Of a DNA stretch of 64,000 bases, positions 28,556-37,286 are shown one piece after another; position 1 is the first letter of the stretch, and every line of letters begins with the position of its first letter. The position numbers and the translations under genes were made by a program. Source of the DNA: Microbulbifer sediminum. GTDB lineage: Bacteria > Pseudomonadota > Gammaproteobacteria > Pseudomonadales > Cellvibrionaceae. The notes beneath the pieces are model-generated. The model saw only the letters and a list, made by a program, of their open reading frames with translations. It was not told where the DNA came from and searched no databases. The DNA is taken from assembly GCF_021729035.1 (NCBI RefSeq), contig NZ_JAJSAP010000007.1:62001-126000 (forward strand), given 5' to 3'.

Positions 28556-29218
28556 TTAGAAACGCATTCCTGCGGATAAGGTAGTGCTGGACGGCTCCAT
28601 CTCGTCCATCGTGTAGACGGTGTGGTCGAGGGTGAAAACCCAGTCACCTACGCGATAGGTTCCAACGATGCCATAGTATGCATCGTTGCCGTCTTCAGAC
28701 TCAGAGATGGAGTCTGAGTACTGGTAGGAACAGGGCTCAAAGAAAGGATCGCACTGGAGGCTCTCTGAGTAAGAGAATGTCGCCTCACTGTCCCAGAAGT
28801 TGAAACCAGCTCTGACGCCTGCCGAGAAAGGCTTCGCCGTGTCAGTTGTAATTACCGCGCCAAAGGCAAGCCCGGTAGAGGACAGCTTCATTTTTCCCGA
28901 TTGCCTGAATTCATACCCATCTACGGCAATGTCGCCCTCAGCGTAGCTATCGCTCGCTTCGGTTTCACCCATATCCAGGTACCTTCCTTCGACTGCGATG
29001 AAGGGTGTGAGCTGGTATCCCAGGGTCAAGTTGTAGCCGCTGGCATTGCCAAATTTTTGATCGGTACCAAATTCGGCTGCCAGTGCTGCTTCAACCTCAC
29101 TGGCATCGGGATCAGTGCTGGAAAGGCCGGCCTGGAAATACCAGGCACCCTCGTTGGCCACTGCAGAAGAGGCTGAAATAACCCCCACCAGTGCAATCGC
29201 TGCAGATATTGCTTTCAT
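28556..29218 (-). CDS. Outer-membrane beta-barrel protein
   Basis: 220 residues with a signal peptide ending near 'SSAVAN' and alternating amphipathic strands throughout. It ends in ...LSAGMRF; a terminal Phe is the usual signal for barrel insertion by BamA. Size and layout suggest an eight-stranded OmpA/OmpX-like porin or adhesin. Two Cys (about 155-162) could form a loop disulfide. The ligand is unknown. A near-consensus ribosome site (GGAGGAGTAATC) precedes the ATG. Confidence 0.8.
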   Translation of the reverse strand: MKAISAAIALVGVISASSAVANEGAWYFQAGLSSTDPDASEVEAALAAEFGTDQKFGNASGYNLTLGYQLTPFIAVEGRYLDMGETEASDSYAEGDIAVDGYEFRQSGKMKLSSTGLAFGAVITTDTAKPFSAGVRAGFNFWDSEATFSYSESLQCDPFFEPCSYQYSDSISESEDGNDAYYGIVGTYRVGDWVFTLDHTVYTMDEMEPSSTTLSAGMRF

Positions 29219-29506
29219 TTTGATTACTCCTCCAGAAATTCACGACTGTAATGTCACATTTTCGTGAGGAGATGCTAATCCAAAAATAATTTGGTGCCAG
29301 AAATAACTAATTACACGCCATTACATATCGAGATCTTCTCGCGCAATCATGTCTGGAAACTGATGGGCCGGTCATTTGGGAGGGAACATAGCGTGACTGT
29401 CGGTTAGCGGTTACCGACGCCTGGTGAATGAAAGACAGCCACGTGCAGGCCAGCCACAGTCCACTCCGCCACCACTCAACTGTACCGCGCCATTTGCTTT
29501 ATCCGG

Positions 29507-29815
29507 CTAGCGCGGCGTCACCACCCATTCAGGATCCTCGAACTCGCCAATGGGTGTGATTTCAACGAAAGGCGCCTGACTGCGGATAATCGCGTCAATT
29601 GCCGGGTTGTGGCTTTTTTCCATGGCGTCTCGCTGCGCCTTGCTGTCCCAGCTGGCTATGGCGACCAGACCCGTGGGATCACCGATTTTGCGGTGCAGCT
29701 CGGTGCCCCGCGCTCCTGGGGCCTGCTGGATCAGTTCCGAGGCCCGCACCCACGCCTCGGCATACTCCTCAGCCGTGTAACCGTCTTTCAGTTTCACTTC
29801 GAAGATAAACTTCAC
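29507..29815 (-). CDS. Small ferredoxin-like-fold (ABM/Dabb-type) protein
   Basis: 102 residues with the beta-alpha-beta-beta-alpha-beta pattern of antibiotic-biosynthesis-monooxygenase-like domains: KFIFEVKL, an EEYAEAWVRASELI helix, GTELHRK, GLVAIASWDS and an AQRDAMEKS helix. Such proteins are dimeric; many act on quinones or heme, but nothing here fixes the substrate. It stands alone. Confidence 0.75.
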   Translation of the reverse strand: MKFIFEVKLKDGYTAEEYAEAWVRASELIQQAPGARGTELHRKIGDPTGLVAIASWDSKAQRDAMEKSHNPAIDAIIRSQAPFVEITPIGEFEDPEWVVTPR

Positions 29816-29879
29816 TGTACGTCTCCTGTTCCCGGAATCGCGCTAACGACAAGCGTAGCGTTTTCAGCGGGGACCAGAC

Positions 29880-29906
29880 AAAAAACGGCCGCGTAATGCG
29901 GCCGTT
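29880..29906 (-). terminator. Rho-independent terminator of the putative porin gene
   Basis: On the minus strand a 9-bp stem (29884-29892 with 29898-29906) and 5-nt loop are followed by a T-run. It lies 21 nt after the stop codon at 29928. Confidence 0.85.
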
Positions 29907-29927
29907 GCAGAGACTGTTACTCTTCGC

Positions 29928-30731
29928 TCAAAACTGGGCCGTTAAACCCAAGCTTAGCGTATCGTACTCGACGAATTCCTCGTCGGTTTCGGCATAGGCG
30001 AAGTTGAAGGCGATGCTGCGATTGAAAAAGTGGGTAAAATCAAAGGCCATTACATCGCCATCAGTGGTCGCAAAGCCAACCGAGGTGGTACGGGTAAAGT
30101 AGTACTCGGCACCCACCCCCCATACACTGTCGCCCTCATCGTAGTCAGTCACGCTGCCTTCCAGCACCAGGTAGGAATCACCGGCGAGGCTGCGCAGGTA
30201 ACGGGAGGAAACCTGCGCGTAGTCCAGGTCGTCATCGACGGCAAAGTTGAAGCCCACATAGTCGGTCCCGCCGAGCTGGTGGTTATAGCGTGCAGAGACA
30301 ATGTTCTCCCGGTCAGCGCCGTCGGTGTCGATGCTGTCCAGGCTAAGCAGGAAGTTATCGGAGAAAAGGTAGCCGAGGGTCAGGGTGTTGGAGTCGACAT
30401 CCTCAAATTCACTGAACGAAGCACCCAGCTTGAAGTTGCCGGCAAACAGCTCTCCGCCAAGGTTCGAGCCGCTGGCATCACCGCCGTCGTAATCGAGACG
30501 GGAGAAGCCACCGTAAACGTTGCTGGCCTTGTTGATGTATTCAAATTCCTTCAGGGGGCCAAGGCTCTCCTTGGGAGCGAAAAAATAACGGGATTTGATA
30601 TCGTAGGTGTCGGTCTCGAACCCCGAATCGTAATCATTATTCTGGTAACCGGCATTGGTAAATGAAGTGTACTGCTCCGCAGACGCAGCCGCGGACATCA
30701 GTGCCAGGGGCAGAATATACTTCAGTTTCAT
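29928..30731 (-). CDS. Putative porin (outer-membrane beta-barrel)
   Basis: 267 residues; signal peptide ending 'AAASAEQ', then acidic, Gly/Asp-rich amphipathic strands, ending in ...LGLTAQF with terminal Phe. The anionic composition argues against an OprP-like phosphate channel. GGGAGT precedes the ATG. Its own terminator isolates it from the downstream gene. It follows the pst operon on the same strand, separated by the phoU terminator. A near-match to a Pho box upstream has the wrong spacing. Confidence 0.78.
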   Translation of the reverse strand: MKLKYILPLALMSAAASAEQYTSFTNAGYQNNDYDSGFETDTYDIKSRYFFAPKESLGPLKEFEYINKASNVYGGFSRLDYDGGDASGSNLGGELFAGNFKLGASFSEFEDVDSNTLTLGYLFSDNFLLSLDSIDTDGADRENIVSARYNHQLGGTDYVGFNFAVDDDLDYAQVSSRYLRSLAGDSYLVLEGSVTDYDEGDSVWGVGAEYYFTRTTSVGFATTDGDVMAFDFTHFFNRSIAFNFAYAETDEEFVEYDTLSLGLTAQF

Positions 30732-30896
30732 TGGGCTAACTCCCTGTCTTTATATTGCTGTTTCCCGCAAACCGGGGGAGCGGCATGGTATGGCAAGGTA
30801 TGCAGGCGCGCCAGAGAAACGCGGTTACACGCCATGACACCGCATTTTTTTCGACAGGGTTGTCAGTCGTGGTTCCATGTTATCCCGCGTCATAAT

Positions 30897-30921
30897 AAAA
30901 AAGGCCGCAAAATGCGGCCTT
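30897..30921 (-). terminator. Rho-independent terminator of the pst-phoU operon
   Basis: A 9-bp stem (AAGGCCGCA with TGCGGCCTT) and 3-nt loop, followed on the minus strand by a T-tract. It lies 26 nt after the phoU stop. Confidence 0.85.
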
Positions 30922-30946
30922 CCTCACAACTGCCGGATTAAAGCTG

Positions 30947-31648
30947 TCAAAGCTTGCGCAGGTTCTCCTCATGGCCGTGGCGGATATCCGCCCCTTCCAC
31001 CAGGTAAACAACCTGCTCACAGATATTCTTGGCATGGTCACCGATGCGTTCCAGTGAACGCAGGCTCCAGAGCACATTCATGACTCGCGAGATACTGCGT
31101 GGGTCTTCCATCATAAACGTGATCATCTCGCGCAGGGCGCTGCGATAGTCCATATCCACCTGCTCGTCTTCCGCCAGGGTGTCCAGTGCCGCCTTTACGT
31201 CGAAACGGGTATAGGCATCTAACGCATCATTGAGCATCTTGCGCACGGCATTGGCGATATGGCGGATTTCAGTATAACCGCGCGGGGCGGTGCCCTCCTC
31301 GGTGAGGGCAATCGCCATCTTGGCAATCTTGGCGGCCTCGTCGCCCACCCGCTCCAGATCGCGGGCGATACGGATCACCGACATCACCATGCGCAGGTCG
31401 GACGCCGCCGGCTGGCGCTTGGCGATGATCAGGGTGGCGTGCTCGTCGAGATCCATCTCGCGCTTGTCGATTTCCTTTTCTACACGCAGTACTTTTTCTG
31501 CCAGTTCACTGTCTGCGTTGGCCAGTGACTCTACCGCCTCCGCCACCTGGCGGGTGACCATGCCACCCATTTCCAGCATCTCGCTCTTGAGGCTTTCCAG
31601 GTCTTCGTTGAATTGGCGGGAGATATGTTGGTCGAAATGCATTTCCAT
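30947..31648 (-). CDS. phoU: Phosphate signalling protein PhoU
   Basis: Cytosolic helical protein of about 233 residues that links PstSCAB to PhoR and keeps the kinase silent when phosphate is plentiful. Two three-helix repeats with metal-binding motifs are present: ERVGDEAAKIA and ERIGDHAKNI. Start options are close together (31675, 31648, 31642); 31648 gives the usual length. It is the last gene of the operon, 41 bp after pstB. Confidence 0.95.
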   Translation of the reverse strand: MEMHFDQHISRQFNEDLESLKSEMLEMGGMVTRQVAEAVESLANADSELAEKVLRVEKEIDKREMDLDEHATLIIAKRQPAASDLRMVMSVIRIARDLERVGDEAAKIAKMAIALTEEGTAPRGYTEIRHIANAVRKMLNDALDAYTRFDVKAALDTLAEDEQVDMDYRSALREMITFMMEDPRSISRVMNVLWSLRSLERIGDHAKNICEQVVYLVEGADIRHGHEENLRKL

Positions 31649-31689
31649 AGTTCTGTCGCTTCTTTGCAGCGCCATTGTAGACCAGCTTC

Positions 31690-32565
31690 TTAACCGAAGC
31701 GGCCGGTGATATAAGCTTCCGTCAGCTCGTGCTGCGGATTGGTGAACACCGTCTCGGTGTCGTTGACCTCCACCAGGTGTCCGAGGTGGAAGTAGGCGGT
31801 GCGCTGGCTCACCCGCGCCGCCTGCTGCATGGAGTGGGTCACGATAGCGATGGTGTAATTTTTGCGCAGCTCGTCAATCAGCTCCTCGATCCGGGCGGTG
31901 GCGATCGGGTCCAGGGCCGAGCAGGGCTCGTCCATCAGGATCACCTCGGGGCTCACCGCGATGGCGCGGGCAATACACAGGCGCTGCTGCTGGCCCCCGG
32001 ACAGGCCGGTACCGGGCTTGTCCAGCCGGTCCTTCACTTCATCCCAGAGGCCGGCGCGGCGCAGGCTGTTTTCGACGATCTCATCCAGCTCAGCGCGGCG
32101 GCTGGCAATACCGTGGATCTTGGGGCCATAGGCCACGTTCTCATAAATGGTCTTGGGGAAGGGGTTGGGCTTCTGGAACACCATCCCCACACGCGCCCGC
32201 AGGGGCACCACATCCACCTTGGGGCCGTAGATCGGCTCACCGTCCAGGGTCAGGTCGCCCTCGACCCGGCAGCTCTCAATGGTGTCGTTCATACGATTGA
32301 TGCAACGCAGGAAAGTGGACTTACCGCAGCCGGACGGGCCGATCATTGCCACCACCTCGTTGCGGCCGATATCCAGGCTGACATCGTGGATGGCCTGGGT
32401 TTCGCCGTAGAAAACATTGACGTTGCGCATGCTCAGCTTGGCGTCTTTGCACAGCGGCTGGCCGACGGTCTCGCTTACCTTGATATTGGTTTCCACAGTG
32501 TCCTGTTCCACTTGTCCGGTTGCGGCCGGCGCAGCGTTGCCGGCGTCGAGAATCATGGTGTTCAT
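31690..32565 (-). CDS. pstB: Phosphate ABC transporter ATP-binding protein PstB
   Basis: ATPase of 291 residues energising phosphate import at the inner membrane. Walker [10 protein letters not shown] (76-84), Q-loop VFQKPNPFP, signature LSGGQQQR, Walker [14 protein letters not shown] and switch His (VTHSM) are intact. About 40 residues precede the core domain, an N-terminal extension relative to the roughly 257-residue E. coli protein. It lies between pstA and phoU with short gaps. Confidence 0.97.
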   Translation of the reverse strand: MNTMILDAGNAAPAATGQVEQDTVETNIKVSETVGQPLCKDAKLSMRNVNVFYGETQAIHDVSLDIGRNEVVAMIGPSGCGKSTFLRCINRMNDTIESCRVEGDLTLDGEPIYGPKVDVVPLRARVGMVFQKPNPFPKTIYENVAYGPKIHGIASRRAELDEIVENSLRRAGLWDEVKDRLDKPGTGLSGGQQQRLCIARAIAVSPEVILMDEPCSALDPIATARIEELIDELRKNYTIAIVTHSMQQAARVSQRTAYFHLGHLVEVNDTETVFTNPQHELTEAYITGRFG

Positions 32566-32590
32566 ACAATCTGTCCCAGTGTATCAGCCG

Positions 32591-33877
32591 CTACCAGCGG
32601 CGCTCGAGTTTCTTGCGCAGCCAGACGGCACTGGCATTCATCACGATCAGGAAGCTCAGCAGCACCATGATCGCCGCGGAGGTTTTCTCCACAAAGGCAC
32701 GCTCGGGGCTGTCCGCCCACAGGAAAATCTGTACCGGCAGTACCGTGGCCGGGTCAGTGACGCCCCCGGGCACATCGACGATAAATGCCACCATACCGAT
32801 CATCAGTAGCGGCGCTGTCTCACCCAGGGCCTGGGCCATCCCGATGATGGCGCCGGTCAGCATGCCGGGCATGGCCAGCGGCAATACGTGATGCAGCACC
32901 ACCTGCATACGGGAGGCACCCATGCCCATTGCCGCCTCACGGATCGATGGCGGTACCGCCTTGAGTGCCGCGCGACTGGAAATAATGATGGTGGGCAGGG
33001 TCATCAGGGTCAGCACCAGGCCGCCCACCAGCGGCGCCGAGCGTGGCAGCTCGAAAAAGTTGATAAATATCGCCAGGCCCAGCAAGCCAAATACAATGGA
33101 CGGTACCGCCGCGAGGTTGTTGATATTCACCTCGATCAGGTCGGTCCAGCGATTCTTGGGCGCGAACTCCTCCAGGTAGATGGCGGCGGCCACCCCGATG
33201 GGGAAGGACAGTGCCAGTGTCACCATCAGGGTCAGCAGCGAACCCACCAGCGCCGCGCGGATACCCGCCTGTTCCGGCTCGCGCGAGTCACCATTGGTAA
33301 AGAAGGTGGTGTTGAAACGCTTTTTCAGCTCGCCGCTGTCCGCCAGCTGCGCCACCCAGGCGGCCATCTGGTCGGAGGTTCGGCCACGGAAACCCTCGGC
33401 CGAGTCGTCGAGGCTCTTGTAGAAAGTATCTACATCATCGTCGGCAGCAAACCAGACCTTCTCGGTCTGGCCCAGGAGCTCCGGGTTGGCCTCCAGGCGA
33501 TTGCGCAGGGTAAAGGGCGCGCCGGTGGATACCAGCGAATAGAGCTCGCGTTTCTCACTGCGGCCCGAGACTCCCGGGAAGCGCTCGCGCAGGGCCTCGC
33601 GCACCACGCCGGTAAAATTGGCCCAGGTCAGGCTCTCCTCATCGACCTTATCGATGCCCAGCACCGCCGGGTCGTAGGTCACTTCCAGCTGTACCGTGGT
33701 CTGCACAAAAGCCCCGCTGCCCTTGCTGATGATGTCGGTAAACAGCACCAGCACCGCCAATACGCCAAAAGCGATACTGGCGATACCGAGGCCGCGAAAC
33801 AGCTTTTCCTTGCGGTGGCGGCCAGCGAGGCTCTGCTCGATACGCTCGCGCACCTGGTCTTGCGTTAAATCAGTCAT
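32591..33877 (-). CDS. pstA: Phosphate ABC transporter permease PstA
   Basis: 428 residues, well above the roughly 300 of E. coli. The C-terminal 260 residues carry the binding-protein-dependent permease fold with the coupling motif EAAMGMGASRMQVVLHHVLP. The extra length is a periplasmic insert between the first membrane helix (about 27-50) and the core, as in many marine gammaproteobacteria. Its start overlaps the pstC stop by 8 bp. Confidence 0.95.
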   Translation of the reverse strand: MTDLTQDQVRERIEQSLAGRHRKEKLFRGLGIASIAFGVLAVLVLFTDIISKGSGAFVQTTVQLEVTYDPAVLGIDKVDEESLTWANFTGVVREALRERFPGVSGRSEKRELYSLVSTGAPFTLRNRLEANPELLGQTEKVWFAADDDVDTFYKSLDDSAEGFRGRTSDQMAAWVAQLADSGELKKRFNTTFFTNGDSREPEQAGIRAALVGSLLTLMVTLALSFPIGVAAAIYLEEFAPKNRWTDLIEVNINNLAAVPSIVFGLLGLAIFINFFELPRSAPLVGGLVLTLMTLPTIIISSRAALKAVPPSIREAAMGMGASRMQVVLHHVLPLAMPGMLTGAIIGMAQALGETAPLLMIGMVAFIVDVPGGVTDPATVLPVQIFLWADSPERAFVEKTSAAIMVLLSFLIVMNASAVWLRKKLERRW

Positions 33878-35249
33878 ACTGTTCCCGGTATTTTTTCACG
33901 ACGTGCAGGGCGATAAAGTTCAGCACCAGCGTGGACAAAAACAGCATCAGGCCCAGCGCGAACGCGGCCAGGGTCTTGGGGCTGTCGAATTCCTGGTCTC
34001 CCACCAGCAGGGTAACGATCTGCACCGTCACGGTAGTAACCGATTCCAGCGGGTTGGCGGTGAGGTTGGCTGCCAGGCCGGCGGCCATCACCACGATCAT
34101 GGTCTCGCCGATCGCGCGCGAGACCGCCAGCAGGACACCACCGACAATGCCCGGCAGCGCCGCCGGGATCACCACCTTGCGCACCGTCTCCGAGTGGGTG
34201 GAACCCAGGCCCAGGGCACCATCGCGCAGGGACTGGGGCACCGCATTGATCACGTCGTCGGACAGGGACGAGACGAACGGGATAATCATCACCCCCATCA
34301 CCAGGCCTGCGGCCAGGGCACTCTCACTGGAGGCCTGGAGGCCGATGGATGTGGCCACTTCCCGCACAAACGGCGCCACCGTCAGCGCGGCGAAAAAGCC
34401 GTACACCACCGTGGGGACCCCGGCGAGGATCTCGATGACCGGCTTGGCCAGCGACCGCACACGATTGCTGGCGTACTCTGCCAGGTAGATGGCGGACATC
34501 AGACCCACCGGCACCGCCACGAACATGGCGATGGCAGAAACCATGAGGGTGCCGGTAAACAGGGGCACCGCACCGAAGGCGCCACTGGAACCCACCTGAT
34601 CGGCGCGCAACGCCATCTGCGGGCTCCAGTGCAGCCCGAAGAGGAACTCGGTCACCGGCACCGACTGGAAAAAGCGCAGGGACTCGAACAGTACAGACAG
34701 CAGGATGCCGACCGTGGTCAGGATGGCGGCGCTGGCGCAGGTCACCAGCACACCGCGGAGAACTTTTTCCACTTTCTCCCGCGCCCGCACTTCCGGCGAG
34801 AAACGCAACAGGGTAAAAGCCCCCAGGCCCAGTGACAGCACCAGCACAATGATCGTCTGCAGGGTGCTGGCCGCGGCCTGCAGGCTTGTGAGCCGCTCCG
34901 CCGCCGCCTTGACCTGGGCCGAGGGCTCGCCAAACAGGTTGCCCGCCGCCAGGTTCTGGATCTGCGAGTACAGCAGGTCGCGACCGGCAATGGTATCCGG
35001 CTTGTCCTCGATAGCACCCATCACCAGCGAACGGATAATCGGGTCGTCGAAAGCCAGCCAGGCCCCCAGCAGGATCAGCGCCGGTAAACCACACCAGAGC
35101 GCCGTGTGAGTGCCGTAGTAGGTGGGCAGGGCCGCCAGGTTGCGCATGCCGCCACGACTGCGGGCGGCCGCGAGGGCGCGGCTGAAGCCGGTGCCGTAGG
35201 CGACCAGCACCAGCAGTAATAGCAGGGCGAAGAGAGTTGGTGTCTGCAT
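33870..35249 (-). CDS. pstC: Phosphate ABC transporter permease PstC
   Basis: 459 residues, longer than the roughly 320 of E. coli. Extra N-terminal helices and a periplasmic segment precede the permease core (about 190-455) with the coupling motif DGALGLGSTHSETVRKVVIP. It overlaps pstA by 8 bp and pairs with it to form the channel. A stem-loop separates it from pstS, which probably keeps its level below that of the binding protein. Confidence 0.95.
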   Translation of the reverse strand: MQTPTLFALLLLLVLVAYGTGFSRALAAARSRGGMRNLAALPTYYGTHTALWCGLPALILLGAWLAFDDPIIRSLVMGAIEDKPDTIAGRDLLYSQIQNLAAGNLFGEPSAQVKAAAERLTSLQAAASTLQTIIVLVLSLGLGAFTLLRFSPEVRAREKVEKVLRGVLVTCASAAILTTVGILLSVLFESLRFFQSVPVTEFLFGLHWSPQMALRADQVGSSGAFGAVPLFTGTLMVSAIAMFVAVPVGLMSAIYLAEYASNRVRSLAKPVIEILAGVPTVVYGFFAALTVAPFVREVATSIGLQASSESALAAGLVMGVMIIPFVSSLSDDVINAVPQSLRDGALGLGSTHSETVRKVVIPAALPGIVGGVLLAVSRAIGETMIVVMAAGLAANLTANPLESVTTVTVQIVTLLVGDQEFDSPKTLAAFALGLMLFLSTLVLNFIALHVVKKYREQYD

Positions 35250-35342
35250 CGAATTTCCGTGCGTTCAGGGTTTTGCGCCGGGCATTATCCGGACTTTTTA
35301 CTGTGAATTCATTGCCCGGGAGGGCCTTTGTAATACGACAAA

Positions 35343-35366
35343 GGCCAAGCCCTTGCGGGCTTGGCC
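35343..35366 (-). terminator. Stem-loop between pstS and pstC (attenuator or partial terminator)
   Basis: GGCCAAGCCC pairs perfectly with GGGCTTGGCC over 10 bp with a 4-nt loop. On the minus strand only TTTGT follows, so it should be leaky. It lies 41 nt after the pstS stop and would allow pstS to be expressed above pstCAB, and may protect the pstS mRNA 3' end. Confidence 0.6.
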
Positions 35367-35406
35367 GGTAATTCCCTTTACCTGCTTCTCCTGGGAGAAG
35401 TCGAAC

Positions 35407-36474
35407 TTACTGCTTCTTGGCCAGGTTGCTCAGGGCGTTCAGCTTGCGGACATCCTGAACCACCTGCTGGCGCTTGGCCGCAGGCAGCGGGATCATGCCC
35501 TTGTCGGCCAGGTAGCCGTCCTCACCCCAGGCGCGCTCGCTGGTGAACTCCGCCAGGAACTGCTTCATGCCGGGAATCACATTGGCATGCGCCTTCTTTA
35601 CGTAAATAAAGAGCGGGCGGGATACCGGGTAGCTCTGCTCGGCGATGCTGTCGAAGGTGGGTTTCTCACCCTCGATGATGGAACCATGCACCTTGTCGGC
35701 ATTCTGATCCAGGAAACTGAAGCCGAAGATACCCAGAGCTTTCGGGTTGGCAACCAGCTTATTGACGATCAGGTTATCGTTCTCGCCGGCCTCGATATAG
35801 GCGCCGTCTTCACGAATAGTGTGACAGATGGCCTTGTAGGCGCTCTTGTCTTCTTTCTTCTTGGCGGCAATCCAGTCGAACTTCTTGCAGCCACCTTCCA
35901 TTGCCAGCTCGGCGAAGGCATCGCGGGTACCGGAAGTGGGCGGCGGGCCCAGGACTTCGATTTCGGTGTTCGGCAGCGCCGGGTTTACGTCCTTCCAGGT
36001 CTTGTAGGGGTTGGCGACCAGGGTCTCGGAGCCGTCCGGGTTGGGGACTTCCTTGGCCAGGGCCAGGAAAAGGTCCTTGCGGGACAGCTCGAACTGCTCG
36101 GCGCTCTTGGCGTTGGCCAGCACGATGCCGTCGTAGCCCACCTGGACCTCTACCACGTCCACGCCATTTTCGTTACACATTTCCAGCTCGGACTCTTTGA
36201 TGCGACGGGAAGCACCGGTGATGTCGGCAGTGCCTTCACCCACGCCCTGGCAGAACAGCTTCATGCCGCCGCCGGTACCAGTGGATTCAACCACCGGGGT
36301 CTTGAACTGGGTCGCGCGGCTGAAACGCTCGGCCACAGTGGTGGTAAACGGGTATACGGTGGAGGACCCGACGATGCTGATATGATCGCGGGCCGCCATG
36401 GCCGCCTGGGAGGCGGCGATCGTCAGGACCGCCAGTGAGGAGGCCACGATCTTGCTGACAGGGCGCTTGTTCAT
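35407..36474 (-). CDS. pstS: Phosphate ABC transporter substrate-binding protein PstS
   Basis: Periplasmic phosphate-binding protein of 355 residues, signal peptide of about 27 ending 'AAMA'. The phosphate-loop motif GSSTVYPF, the STGTGGGMKLFC block and TSGTRDAF are characteristic. It leads the pst operon, with two tandem Pho boxes and a -10-like element directly upstream, so it should be strongly induced by PhoB at low phosphate. Confidence 0.97.
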   Translation of the reverse strand: MNKRPVSKIVASSLAVLTIAASQAAMAARDHISIVGSSTVYPFTTTVAERFSRATQFKTPVVESTGTGGGMKLFCQGVGEGTADITGASRRIKESELEMCNENGVDVVEVQVGYDGIVLANAKSAEQFELSRKDLFLALAKEVPNPDGSETLVANPYKTWKDVNPALPNTEIEVLGPPPTSGTRDAFAELAMEGGCKKFDWIAAKKKEDKSAYKAICHTIREDGAYIEAGENDNLIVNKLVANPKALGIFGFSFLDQNADKVHGSIIEGEKPTFDSIAEQSYPVSRPLFIYVKKAHANVIPGMKQFLAEFTSERAWGEDGYLADKGMIPLPAAKRQQVVQDVRKLNALSNLAKKQ

Positions 36475-36512
36475 GTTTAACTCCGGTGTCTGTGGTTGTG
36501 TTTCACGCGGCG

Positions 36513-36567
36513 ATGCTAGGTAGAACGGGTGACGATTCTATGAACGGAATGTGACAAAAAGGTTACA
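36513..36567 (-). promoter_or_regulatory. PhoB-dependent pstS promoter with two tandem Pho boxes
   Basis: Reading the minus strand, TGTAACC-4-TGTCACA (36567-36550) is followed 4 bp later by GTTCATA-4-CGTCACC (36545-36528), giving four 7-mers at an exact 11-bp period. A -10-like TAGCAT (36518-36513) comes after 9 nt, the same geometry as at phoB. The distal box is the better match. Confidence 0.85.
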
Positions 36568-36710
36568 TACCGCCACCTTCGCCCGCCCAGGCAAACCCGC
36601 GCCGGCACATTACCCGTATTTCCCCGCCCCCGGGGCGGCCTCTGGCGCGAAACTGGCGCCGGGGTTACCCTCTGTCCTCAGAACAATAAGATGACGAGAG
36701 AGGCTTCCCC

Positions 36711-37286
36711 ATGTCCACGCTGCTCGCCTGCGCGCGCGCCCTTGACCGCCTGTCCACGGGCGCCGGCCGGCTACTGGGCTGGTTGACCCTGGCCATGGTG
36801 CTGCTGCAGAGCACCGTGGTGATCCTGCGTTACGGCTTCAGCGGTGGCTCCCTGGCGCTCCAGGACGCCGTGGTTTACCTGCACGGCGCGGCATTCATGC
36901 TCGGCCTGGCCTACGCGCTGCACACCGACTCCCACGTCCGTGTCGACGTTTTTTACCGCCGCATGGGCCCGCGGGGGAAGGCCTGGGTCAACGCGGTGGG
37001 CACCCTGGTGTTCCTGCTGCCCCTGTGTACCTTCATCCTCGCCGGCAGCTGGCATTTCGTCACCAGCAGCTGGGCGGTGCGCGAGGCCGGCGCCAGCGCT
37101 GACAGCCTCGGGGGCATCTTCCTGCTCAAGAGCCTGATCCCGCTGGCGGCCTTCACCCTGGCCCTGCAGGGGTTGGCGCAGCTGGCCCTCGCCCTGGAAA
37201 CGCTGATTCAGGTGGAGTCCACGCGCCCAAAGCCGCAACCAGTCAGCGAGTCCTCACCCCGCGTGGCTGAGGAGGTCGGCGCATGA
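36711..37286 (+). CDS. TRAP transporter small permease subunit (DctQ-type)
   Basis: 191 residues with four membrane helices (about 20-40, 55-75, 95-120, 140-165), the DctQ layout. It supports the large permease in a Na+-driven organic-acid importer. GAGAGG lies 8 nt before the ATG. Its stop overlaps the next start (ATGA), so the two subunits are coupled. No binding-protein gene is adjacent; a candidate partner lies about 11 kb away. Confidence 0.92.
   Translation: MSTLLACARALDRLSTGAGRLLGWLTLAMVLLQSTVVILRYGFSGGSLALQDAVVYLHGAAFMLGLAYALHTDSHVRVDVFYRRMGPRGKAWVNAVGTLVFLLPLCTFILAGSWHFVTSSWAVREAGASADSLGGIFLLKSLIPLAAFTLALQGLAQLALALETLIQVESTRPKPQPVSESSPRVAEEVGA

Noticed and set aside
30817-30840. Possible Pho box upstream of the putative porin next to the pst operon
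   Set aside because: TGTCATG and TGTAACC occur on the minus strand but start 10 bp apart instead of 11, and no -10 follows at the distance seen at phoB and pstS.
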